A DNA stretch of 64,000 nucleotides from Myxococcales bacterium (GTDB lineage: Bacteria; Myxococcota_A; Polyangia; Polyangiales; Ga0077539), in assembly GCA_016792845.1 (NCBI GenBank), contig JAEUKH010000038.1:80069-144068 (forward strand), in the 5' to 3' direction. Of this stretch, positions 25,242 through 32,569 are shown in pieces. Made by a program: the position numbers and the translations under genes. Each line of letters begins with the position of its first letter. The first letter of the stretch is position 1. The notes beneath the pieces were generated by a model, which made no database searches, was not told where the DNA came from, and was given only the letters and a program-made list of their open reading frames with translations.

Positions 25242-26263
25242 GCCCCCTGCCGACCCGCGCCGCCCCCTTGTCGCGTCGCCTGCTCCCGGCGCTGGTGACC
25301 TTGGGCGCGGTGTATCCGACCTTGTTGATCGTGCGCGGCGCGGTGGCGCGGCCGTCGGTGTTTCTCCGCAACGTGCTTGAGGGCCTCTCGCTCGGCGGGG
25401 TCTACGCCCTCATCGCCCTCGGATACACCATGGTGTACGGGGTGCTCGGGCTCATCAATTTCGCCCACTCTGACGTCTTCATGTTCGGCGCCTACGTGGG
25501 CATCTTCTCAGCGGCCTTCTTCGGCGTGCTGGCGACGAGCAGCGAGGGCGCCCCGGCGGGGGTGGTGTTCGCCTGTCTCGCCGCCTCGATGCTGGCCTGC
25601 GCGGCCCTCGGCGTCACCATCGAGCGCTTCGCCTACCGGCCGATCCGCAAGGCGCCCAAGCTGACACCCCTGGTGACGGCCATCGGCATCTCGATGCTCT
25701 TGCAGAACGTGGCCATCTTGGTGTTCGGCGCGACCCCGCGGGGCTTCCCTCCGATCGTGAAGGCCGAGCCGCTGGCCTTCTTGGGCATCACCATCACCAA
25801 CATCAAGCTCGTCGACCTCGGCGCGGCGCTCTTGATGATGGTGGGGCTGACGCTCCTGGTGCAAAAGACCCGCTTCGGGCGCGCCATGCGGGCCATCTCG
25901 ACCAACCTTGAGGCCGCCCGGCTCATGGGCGTGCCCATCGACCGGGTGATCGCCCTCACCTTCGGGCTCGGCTCCGCCCTCGCAGGCGCGGGCGGCATTC
26001 TGTTCGGCATCGACCAGCCGCGGGTCGACCCGCTCTCGGGCGTTCAGCCGGGCCTGAAGGCCTTTGTGGCCGCGGTGCTCGGCGGCATCGGCAACATCCC
26101 CGGGGCCATGCTCGGGGGCCTGCTCATCGGGCTCGTCGAGCAGCTCGCGTCGGCCTATCTCTCAAGCTCCTTCGCGCCCGCCATCGTCTTCTCGATCTTG
26201 GTGGTGGTGCTCCTCGTGCGCCCCGCGGGCTTGCTCGGCAAGGTCACCCGCGAGAAGGTCTGA
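25238..26263 (+). CDS. Branched-chain amino-acid-type ABC transporter permease (LivH-like)
   Basis: The 341-residue membrane protein has the LivH signature near its N-terminus (LEGLSLGGVYALIALGYTMVYGVLGLINFAHSDVFMFGAYVG), including the conserved GY.MVYG..G.INFAHGD-type stretch, and a later EAARLMGVPIDRVIALTFGLGSALAGAGGIL cytoplasmic coupling region that docks on the ATPase. About eight membrane helices are evident. It overlaps the LivK-like gene by ATGA and so is translated with it. LivH works as a heterodimer with LivM and two ATPases (LivG, LivF); none of these follows, so the transporter must be completed by genes elsewhere. Confidence 0.9.
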   Translation: MSPLPTRAAPLSRRLLPALVTLGAVYPTLLIVRGAVARPSVFLRNVLEGLSLGGVYALIALGYTMVYGVLGLINFAHSDVFMFGAYVGIFSAAFFGVLATSSEGAPAGVVFACLAASMLACAALGVTIERFAYRPIRKAPKLTPLVTAIGISMLLQNVAILVFGATPRGFPPIVKAEPLAFLGITITNIKLVDLGAALLMMVGLTLLVQKTRFGRAMRAISTNLEAARLMGVPIDRVIALTFGLGSALAGAGGILFGIDQPRVDPLSGVQPGLKAFVAAVLGGIGNIPGAMLGGLLIGLVEQLASAYLSSSFAPAIVFSILVVVLLVRPAGLLGKVTREKV

Positions 26264-26353
26264 GCGCGACACCCCGCGCGGGCGCGCTTTGGGGCTCGAC
26301 AAGGGCCGCCGGGTGCCTAAGGTGACCTGCCCTGGGTGGCTTCGAGAGGTGCT

Positions 26354-27592
26354 GTGTTTCGACGAATTGTGATTCTTGGTCTGGGTCTGCTGACAGGGTG
26401 CAGCCGAAGCTGCGTCAGTCATGATCCGGCTGAGTTTGGCGCCCATGAAGCGCCCCTCGACGCGCCCCCCGACAAGCCGCACGCTGTAGTTTTTAGCCCG
26501 CACTGCGCCTCTGAAATCGAGCGACCGGTGTTGGGGGTCTTGCCGGGGGCCGAGGGCGAAGTCGACCAGCTGAGCGCGAGCTGCGATGGGCACATGTTGG
26601 GGGTTTGGGCGCTGCGGGGGCACACCCTCGACCATATGACCCGCGAGGCGAGCGAGGGCTCGCATTGGTCGCCCGCGACCCGCGTCACGGCGAGCGCCGA
26701 TCGGCTCGGGGCGGTCGACCCGCGGCACCCGTACGGGCCGGTGGTGTGGCGGGCTCCGACCTTGGGTGGCAGCGACGAGCGTGATGATCTTTGGCGCTTC
26801 GACCACGGGCGGGAGGGCGACGCGTTGGCCCCGGCGGGGGTGGTGGGGGTGGGCTTTCCGAGCACCTTTGAGCGCCGGGTGATCGCGGGCTTCGCGCGGC
26901 AAGGTGAAGCCCCCTTCATCGCGCGCGTCGAAGTGCCTTTGGGGCTGCGTCGCCCGAGCGAGGCGCGGCCCGAGCGGGTGATGGTGGGCGAGCTCCTCGC
27001 GGTCGACCACGCGGGCGACGTGCTCTTGACCCGGGTGGTGACCGAGTCGGGGCCCGCGCTGGTGTTTCGCTTCGATGACGGCTCGACGAGCCGCGTTCAG
27101 CTCGACAACGCCATGGTGAACGTGCACCCGCGGGGCGTCTCGGTGGGGGGGCGGAGCGTCTTCCTCGTGGGCGAGATGCACGCCTCGCCCGACGGGGGCG
27201 GGTGTGTTGATTTGGGCCCGGGTCGGTGCATCGTGCCGGGTGAGGTCTCGCTCTTGGTGGCGGCCCACGGGCGCCCGGTGCAGCGTTGGCCGCTCGACGA
27301 GCACGCCCTGCCCGACGGCCTCGCGGTCGACCATGGGGCGGCGTTGGCCCTGTGGGTTCGGCCCGTGGTGGGGAGCGACACGACCTTTGAGCGTGCGGCG
27401 CGGGTTGAGATCCCGAGCGGGCGCGTGCACACCCTGACGCTGACGGCCCCGCCGGGGGTTGAGGCCCTCGACAACGCGGCCCTCACGACCTGCGGCGACA
27501 CCGCATGGATCACCTTCCCCAGCCGTCGGGCGCCGGGCGATGGGGGCGGCGCCGCGGTGATGGCGCTCCCCTGGTCGTGTGTGGCGCGCTAG
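26354..27592 (+). CDS. Lipoprotein, beta-rich, unknown function
   Basis: The start GTG at 26354 lies about eight bases after a GAGAGG ribosome-binding site and gives a perfect lipoprotein signal (VFRRIVILGLGLLTGC, lipobox LTGC). The 412-residue mature protein has few helices and reads like a series of short strands with repeating W/V motifs, such as LGVWALRGHTLDHMTREA, PVVWRAP and VSLLVAAHGRPVQRWPL, compatible with a beta-propeller. Four late cysteines (GGGCVDLGPGRC, TTCGDT, WSC) could pair. It is layout-similar to the extracytoplasmic parts of the two pseudokinases, but I see no clear homology. It is followed after 12 bases by another lipoprotein gene on the same strand, suggesting an operon. 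No function is claimed. Confidence 0.65.
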   Translation: MFRRIVILGLGLLTGCSRSCVSHDPAEFGAHEAPLDAPPDKPHAVVFSPHCASEIERPVLGVLPGAEGEVDQLSASCDGHMLGVWALRGHTLDHMTREASEGSHWSPATRVTASADRLGAVDPRHPYGPVVWRAPTLGGSDERDDLWRFDHGREGDALAPAGVVGVGFPSTFERRVIAGFARQGEAPFIARVEVPLGLRRPSEARPERVMVGELLAVDHAGDVLLTRVVTESGPALVFRFDDGSTSRVQLDNAMVNVHPRGVSVGGRSVFLVGEMHASPDGGGCVDLGPGRCIVPGEVSLLVAAHGRPVQRWPLDEHALPDGLAVDHGAALALWVRPVVGSDTTFERAARVEIPSGRVHTLTLTAPPGVEALDNAALTTCGDTAWITFPSRRAPGDGGGAAVMALPWSCVAR

Positions 27593-27604
27593 GCTCCGTG
27601 CCCT

Positions 27605-28384
27605 GTGAGCGCCGCTCTGCTTCGCCCCGCGATGTTGCCCTCGGTGGCCCTGGCCCTGACCTTGGCGTTTGGGGGCTGCGGCACCCCGGCTCCGGTTGGG
27701 CCGACGCCCTTTCCGCGCGACGCGGGGGTGAGCCCGAGCGACCGCGCGGCGGTCACCGACGGGCCCCTCGACCCTGCGGCCGACGAAGACGGCGACGGGC
27801 TCTGCAACGGCACCGAGGGTCAGCTCCAGACCAACCCCCAGGCCGTCGACTCAGACGACGACGGGCTCGTCGACAGCTTCGAATACGCGATCAACAGCGA
27901 CCCGCGGAACCTCCGCAGCCCCGCCCTCGGCGACCGGCTTGAGTTTCGTGAGGGCGACGCGACCCCGTTGCGGGTCGAGCACCTGCTCGATTGGCGCGGC
28001 GAGGGCGAGACCCTCCTCGGGGCGGTTCAAGACGGCGCCAACGCGTTGACGGGTGAGGCCGCGTCGGCGTGGGTGACGCCCTCGGTCGAGGCCATCGAGG
28101 CGAACCCCTCGGCCTTCGTGCGCGACCTCGCGGGGCCGCGCTTTGTGGGCGTTCTGGGTCGCGCGTGGCTGCGATGGCAGGTGTCGCTCTCCCCTGCCGC
28201 GGCGCGCCCGGCGCTGGGGTGTCGTCGCGCGTATGAGCTGTTTTTTACGGTGAAAGCCGAGGGCGGCGACGCCATCGTGTTGCGACGCCTCGTGCTGAGC
28301 GTCACGCCCGGCGCGGTCGACGGGGGCGCTCGGTGGCCGCGGGTGAGCCCTGAGGGCTTCTGCCTCCCGGCCCGTTGCCTGTAA
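27605..28384 (+). CDS. Lipoprotein with thrombospondin-type-3 calcium-binding repeats
   Basis: The 259-residue protein starts with a GTG at 27605 and a lipoprotein signal ending FGGC. Residues about 60-95 contain two calcium-binding loops, DEDGDGLCNGTE and DSDDDGLVDSFE, of the thrombospondin type 3/EF-hand-like kind that is common in surface proteins of myxobacteria. The remaining 160 residues form an unassigned mixed domain with two cysteines (LGCRRAYELFF; FCLPARC). It probably sits at the cell surface with calcium-dependent stiffness or binding. It follows the previous lipoprotein gene after only 12 bases, and is convergent with the DTGN-repeat lipoprotein gene 12 bases downstream. Confidence 0.7.
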   Translation: MSAALLRPAMLPSVALALTLAFGGCGTPAPVGPTPFPRDAGVSPSDRAAVTDGPLDPAADEDGDGLCNGTEGQLQTNPQAVDSDDDGLVDSFEYAINSDPRNLRSPALGDRLEFREGDATPLRVEHLLDWRGEGETLLGAVQDGANALTGEAASAWVTPSVEAIEANPSAFVRDLAGPRFVGVLGRAWLRWQVSLSPAAARPALGCRRAYELFFTVKAEGGDAIVLRRLVLSVTPGAVDGGARWPRVSPEGFCLPARCL

Positions 28385-28396
28385 AACGCCCCGACT

Positions 28397-29392
28397 TCAG
28401 GGCACCGGCACGTACCGGAAGCGCGTCCCGGCGACGGGTCTGCACCAGGTGCCCGCGTCTGCCGGGCACTGCGACACCGCCTCGGTGCCCGCGGGGTTTT
28501 CGAGCCCCACGGTGGCGCCCGCGGCGTTGAGCATCGAGCGATACGAGAAATCGATGAGGTTCGACCCCTCGTGCAACACCACCTCGAAGGTGAGATGGGT
28601 GTTGGCGTTGTTGACGTCGAGGGTCTCGCGCCACTCGATCACAAACTGACGGCGCGGGGCCGCGCCCAGGGTGGCCACGCACACCCCGCCGCCGCGCACG
28701 TAGAGATCGCGCCAGTACGGCGCGAGGGTCGCGTTCGGCTCAAGGGTCGCCGGGATCGAGCTCGACCGGTTCGTCGACGTGGTGTTGCTGAGGCTCGCCC
28801 ACCCGTTGCTGGTGACCGCCACGGGGCTGCCCGCGGCGAAATCAGTCGACCAGTACCGAAACGCGAACGGCAGGTTGACCCGCACCCGGGTGTCGTCAGT
28901 CAACACAAGGAGCCGCATCGCGCCCGGCGCCTCACACGCGTCAATGTGCGCGACGTCGGCAGGGCTCGCCTCAACCCGGTAGCGCGTCGCGGGCCCGTTG
29001 CCCGTGTCGTTGCCGACGTCATTGCCCGTGTCGTTGCCCGTGTCATTGCCCGTGTCGTTGCCCGTGTCGTTGCCCGTGTCGTTGCCCGTGTCGTTGCCTG
29101 TGTCGAGGGGCGGGCTCGCGGCGTCTTGGCCCTGGTCGATGGCGACGTCGAAGCCCACCGCCCCGCTGTCGACGCCCCCGTCGTCGACGCCGAGGTCGCG
29201 CGGAGCTGGCGCGTCGCCGGGCGCAGGCTGATCGTCACCCTCGCCGCGGTCTGCGGCGCTCGCGTCGAGGGTCGCGATCACGTCGACGGCGGTCTCGGTC
29301 GCCGCCGCGTCTTGCGGAGTTGACGGGTTACGGGCCGCACACCCCCAGAGCGCCACCGCACACGCCCACACAAAACGACGAGAACCCAGCAT
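28397..29392 (-). CDS. Lipoprotein with DTGN repeat and C-terminal beta domain
   Basis: Starting at ATG 29392, the 331-residue protein has a lipoprotein signal (FVWACAVALWGC), an Asp/Ala-rich linker, then nine DTGN-type tetrapeptides (one DVGN), giving a flexible acidic spacer around residues 97-132. The C-terminal 190 residues form a beta domain with ADVAHIDACEAPG, FAFRYWSTDF, NGWASLSN, WRDLYVRGGGVCV and FVIEWRETLDVNN..LTFEVVLHEGSNLIDFSY, the pattern of nidogen-like or similar extracellular domains found in bacterial surface proteins (strand NLIDFSYRSM). An in-frame extension to 29464 is less likely because it would put the signal internally. Ligand and function are unknown. Confidence 0.65.
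   Translation of the reverse strand: MLGSRRFVWACAVALWGCAARNPSTPQDAAATETAVDVIATLDASAADRGEGDDQPAPGDAPAPRDLGVDDGGVDSGAVGFDVAIDQGQDAASPPLDTGNDTGNDTGNDTGNDTGNDTGNDTGNDVGNDTGNGPATRYRVEASPADVAHIDACEAPGAMRLLVLTDDTRVRVNLPFAFRYWSTDFAAGSPVAVTSNGWASLSNTTSTNRSSSIPATLEPNATLAPYWRDLYVRGGGVCVATLGAAPRRQFVIEWRETLDVNNANTHLTFEVVLHEGSNLIDFSYRSMLNAAGATVGLENPAGTEAVSQCPADAGTWCRPVAGTRFRYVPVP
28997..29104. repeat. Nine tandem 12-bp units encoding DTGN
   Basis: Nine head-to-tail 12-bp units, nearly identical (differences are GTCATT for GTCGTT and one GACGTC), encode the DTGN spacer of the lipoprotein on the minus strand. In-frame copy-number change would alter spacer length. Confidence 0.9.
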
Positions 29393-29530
29393 CACCGCAC
29401 ACCCCTGTCGAAGTCGCCGCCGACCGCGGCGGGCCGCTTGTAGCGAGCCGCGCGTCACCGTCAATGGACAGTCAGCGAGAAATCACACACCCCGCCTCGG
29501 CGCCGCAGAGATCACACCCTGATTTTTTTC

Positions 29531-29561
29531 TTTATAATCCGTCTACTTAGACAGATTTCAA
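29531..29561 (-). promoter_or_regulatory. AT-rich promoter-like element with a small operator palindrome
   Basis: On the minus strand this short AT-rich island reads TTGAAA (29561-29556), a 19-base spacer and TATAAA (29536-29531). The perfect palindrome GTCTA-AG-TAGAC (29541-29552) lies between the two boxes. It is about 140 bases upstream of the DTGN lipoprotein start and immediately after the stop of the next gene. The spacing is slightly long, so promoter function is tentative. Confidence 0.35.
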
Positions 29562-29564
29562 GCA

Positions 29565-30134
29565 TCACCGACGCGGCGTTGGGGTGTTGCGGGCTTGGGG
29601 CACCAGCCGGCTGTTGTCGGCTGACCAGACCAACACCTCACGCCCCGGAGACAGCGACGCCAATGACAGAAAGGGCCCGCTCGGGAGGAGCGCGAATGTG
29701 TTCACCGCGCCGCTCCACACGGGGCGGAGCTGGTTGTTGACCAGGGCTAGGAGCTCAAGGCTGCTCTCGTTCTGGCGGTTGCGCCCCTCACCCGAGCCAC
29801 CAAGGCTCCACCGGGCGATGACCCAACGGTTGGCCACCCGCGCGGCCGAGAGGCACAAGATGGGGTTCGCTTCATCCGGGAGCTGATCGACACTTTGGAG
29901 CACCCATCGGTTGGCCACCAGCGCCCCGGCCACGCAGCGATGGTCGGTGCCCTGCCGCACCTGGGCCAGCACCATGGGCGTAGCCGACGCGTCTGCCGGA
30001 AGCTCCCACCGCGCCGCCACCACCGAACCCGCCGGCAGCGCCGACTCAAAGCTCGGGCGCTGAACCGGCTGCCCAGAGGCCGCCGTGGCAAGAGAGAGCG
30101 CCGCACACCCCAACACCGCCGCGTGGATTTTCAT
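29565..30134 (-). CDS. Secreted protein of unknown function
   Basis: The 189-residue protein begins with a clear signal peptide (MKIHAAVLGCAALSLATAASG) and continues as a small beta-rich domain containing VVAARWELP, CVAGALVANRWVLQSVD and ARVANRWVIARWSLGG, where an AN-RWV unit occurs twice, suggesting an internal repeat. The LGC in the signal is too early for a good lipobox, so it is more likely free in the periplasm or secreted. It lies 86 bases downstream of the sigma54 activator gene on the same strand and may be its co-transcribed neighbour or a separate unit. No family was recognised. Confidence 0.55.
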   Translation of the reverse strand: MKIHAAVLGCAALSLATAASGQPVQRPSFESALPAGSVVAARWELPADASATPMVLAQVRQGTDHRCVAGALVANRWVLQSVDQLPDEANPILCLSAARVANRWVIARWSLGGSGEGRNRQNESSLELLALVNNQLRPVWSGAVNTFALLPSGPFLSLASLSPGREVLVWSADNSRLVPQARNTPTPRR

Positions 30135-30220
30135 CGGCGAGAGGCATACACGCCCCGAGGCCCAGATGCCACACGGCCGAGCCGAAGTTCGTCACTCGCG
30201 CGGTGTTCGGCGCGGTCGGC

Positions 30221-31564
30221 TCAAAGATCGTGGTCTTCGCGGAGACCATACCTTCGAATGGCTCGGAAGAGCGTCACGCGGTCGACCCCCGAGCGGCGCG
30301 CGGCCTCGGCCACGTTGCCCCGGGTCTCTTCGAGCACCCGCGTGACGTACATCCGCTCGAACCAGTCGTTGAGGCTCTGCTTGGCCTCGCGCAAGGGCAT
30401 CGCGAGGTAGCGCGCGACGTCGCTGAGGGGCTCGTCGACCCGGGCCTCGCCCTCGAAGGGCGCCACCTCCCGGAGCACCAGCCACTGTTCGAGATAGTTG
30501 CGTAGTTCTCGCACGTTACCGGGCCAGTGGTGGTGGCGCAGGGCCTCCCAGAAGGTGTCGTCGAAGGCGCCGTCGAGGGGCACCGCGCGCTCACGAGCCA
30601 CGGTGCGCCCGAGGCTCTCGACCAACATCGGGAGGTCGTCGAGGCGCTCGCGCAGCGCGGGCATTTGCACCCGCACGACGGCGAGGCGGTAGTACAGATC
30701 GAGCCTGAAGCGCTTGTCGTTGACCTCGCGCCGGAGGTCTCGATTGGTGGCCGCGACCACGCGCACGTCGACCTTGCGGGTCTTCGAGCCGCCCACCCGG
30801 CGCACCTCGCCCTCGCCAAGAACGCGCAAGAGCTTCGGCTGGAGGTCGAGCGGGAGCTCGCCCAGTTCGTCGAGGAAGATGGTGCCGCCGTCGGCCCGCT
30901 CGAAGGCCCCCGCGTGGGCGTCTTTGGCGCCGGTGAAGGCGCCGCGCTCGTATCCGAAGAGCTCGGCCTCGATCAAGGTCGGCGGCAGCGCGCCGCAGTC
31001 GATGACCTCGAAGGGGCCCGTGCGACGCGTCGACGCTTCGTGCAAAGAGCGCGCGGCGAGCTCCTTGCCCGTACCCGATTCGCCCCCGATCAACACCGGG
31101 ACGGTGGTCGGCGCCGCCCGTTCGAGGGTCGCATACACCTCGCGCATCGCCCGCGACGCCCCCACCATGCGCCCAAAGGCCGCCTGGTCGCTCAGCGCCA
31201 CCCGCACCTCGCCGTCGCCGAGCGAGACCCTGATGCGGCTCCGGCCGAGCTCGAACTCGCTCTCGCTGCGAATGAGCACCTCGTGCACCTGGAGGGCGCC
31301 CGCCCGGGTGCCGTTGCGGCTCCCGAGGTCGCGCAGCACGACGCCGTCGCCGCGGGCCTCAAGCTCGACGTGGTACCGACTCACGTACGGGTCGCTGAGC
31401 CTCAGCCCCGCGTCGTCGGCGCTGCCGATCGAGAGCCGCGCGCCGTCTGAGACCCGCTCTGCCCCGAGGTCAGCCCCCGCGACCACCCGAACCACAAAGC
31501 GCTGCACACTCCGCGAGGTCGCGCGCTCGGGGTTCAACCGCGTCTCCAGTGCTCCCACTCCCAT
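30221..31564 (-). CDS. FHA-domain sigma54-dependent transcriptional activator
   Basis: This 447-residue protein has three parts. An FHA domain (about residues 20-115) carries LSIGSADDAG, SRYHVELE and LRDLGSRNGT, which bind phosphothreonine. The AAA+ sigma54-interaction domain has Walker A GGESGTGKE, the GAFTGAK loop that contacts sigma54, Walker B TIFLDELGELP, and WPGNVRELRNY. A Fis-type helix-turn-helix closes the protein (RGNVAEAARRSGVDRVTLFRAIRRYG). It remodels sigma54-RNA polymerase at its target promoters. FHA-type activators are a hallmark of myxobacteria and couple Ser/Thr kinase signals to transcription; a Ser/Thr kinase is encoded two genes upstream in the same operon, a likely input. 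Confidence 0.95.
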   Translation of the reverse strand: MGVGALETRLNPERATSRSVQRFVVRVVAGADLGAERVSDGARLSIGSADDAGLRLSDPYVSRYHVELEARGDGVVLRDLGSRNGTRAGALQVHEVLIRSESEFELGRSRIRVSLGDGEVRVALSDQAAFGRMVGASRAMREVYATLERAAPTTVPVLIGGESGTGKELAARSLHEASTRRTGPFEVIDCGALPPTLIEAELFGYERGAFTGAKDAHAGAFERADGGTIFLDELGELPLDLQPKLLRVLGEGEVRRVGGSKTRKVDVRVVAATNRDLRREVNDKRFRLDLYYRLAVVRVQMPALRERLDDLPMLVESLGRTVARERAVPLDGAFDDTFWEALRHHHWPGNVRELRNYLEQWLVLREVAPFEGEARVDEPLSDVARYLAMPLREAKQSLNDWFERMYVTRVLEETRGNVAEAARRSGVDRVTLFRAIRRYGLREDHDL

Positions 31565-31576
31565 CGCCTCCGACGT

Positions 31577-32569
31577 TCAGAATTGCCACCCGCAGCGGGC
31601 GCCGCCCGCCGAGACGCCGCACGCGTCGGCGCGAGGCAATGCACCCCTTGGGCCACCCCGAATCCAGGCTACGACGCCGAAGCCCACCGCGAGGGCGGCC
31701 ACCGGGAGGCTCACCACGGCCACGCCCTCGGCGAAGTGCGTCTCGGCGCGCCAGTCGCCGCACGCCCCCGCGACCTCGCTCGCGGCGCATCCTTCGTTGA
31801 AAGACGCCACCGCGGCGTTGCGCCAGACCAGGGCCGAGACGCCCACCGCCAGCGCGGCGACGCCCACCGTCGCGCTCGCCGCCGCGAGGGGGCGCCACGG
31901 AGTGCGGACCACCTCGACCACCCGCACCTCGGGCGCTCGCTCGGGCGTCGGCAACGCCGCGGGCGTCGGCATCACCGGCGCCGCGGGCGTGTTCTCTCGC
32001 ACGGGCACCCGCACGAGCGTCACCCGCTCACGGAGCCGCTCACCGGGCGCGATCTCGAAGCGCCGCGCGAGGGTGTCGTACCCTGGGGCGCTCACCTCCA
32101 GCACGATCTGCCCGGCCTCGACCCGCAGCGCCTCAGTGAGCGGGGCGCGGCCCACCACCGCGCGGTTGACCCTGATTTCGGCGCCATCGGGGAGGCTCCC
32201 TCCCTCGCCCACCACTTCGAGGCTGCCCAGGTGCCGCGCGACCACCGCGAGGGCGCCTTCGAGCGCGGCGCGGTTGCGCCCGACCCACGGGTCGGCCTCA
32301 GATGCCAGGGCCTCGCGGAGCAGCGCCTCAGCCCGCACCCAGCGCCCTGTGGCTTGTGACACCAGCCCGAGCTGCGCGGCGGTGCGACCTTCAGCCCGCA
32401 TCGCATAGGCCGCTTCGAATTCGTCAAAGGCCGCGGCGTCGTTGCCCGCCCGGCGGAGCTCGACCCCGCGTCGGAGGCGTGCTTCGAGGGCCTCGTCGGC
32501 GAGGGGTTGCGCCGCTGCGAGGGCGGTCACGCTGAGGGCCGCGAGGGCCCAAACGAGGGGCCGCGTCAT
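31577..32569 (-). CDS. PEGA-domain protein with TPR-like region and membrane helices
   Basis: The 330-residue protein has a signal-like N-terminus (LVWALAALSVTALAAAQ). A TPR-like helical region follows (RRGVELRRAGNDAAAFDEFEAAYAM, ATGRWVRAEALLREALA), then a PEGA-type beta domain with GSLEVVGEGGSLPDGAEIRVNRAVVGRAPL and VLEVSAPGYDTLARRFEIAPGE. Two membrane helices (ASATVGVAALAVGVSALVW and GVAVVSLPVAALAVGFGVVAW) are near the C-terminus. PEGA proteins accompany Ser/Thr kinases in many myxobacterial operons, probably as envelope sensors. The start overlaps the upstream kinase stop as ATGA, and the sigma54 activator follows after 12 bases, so the three form one operon. Confidence 0.8.
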   Translation of the reverse strand: MTRPLVWALAALSVTALAAAQPLADEALEARLRRGVELRRAGNDAAAFDEFEAAYAMRAEGRTAAQLGLVSQATGRWVRAEALLREALASEADPWVGRNRAALEGALAVVARHLGSLEVVGEGGSLPDGAEIRVNRAVVGRAPLTEALRVEAGQIVLEVSAPGYDTLARRFEIAPGERLRERVTLVRVPVRENTPAAPVMPTPAALPTPERAPEVRVVEVVRTPWRPLAAASATVGVAALAVGVSALVWRNAAVASFNEGCAASEVAGACGDWRAETHFAEGVAVVSLPVAALAVGFGVVAWIRGGPRGALPRADACGVSAGGARCGWQF

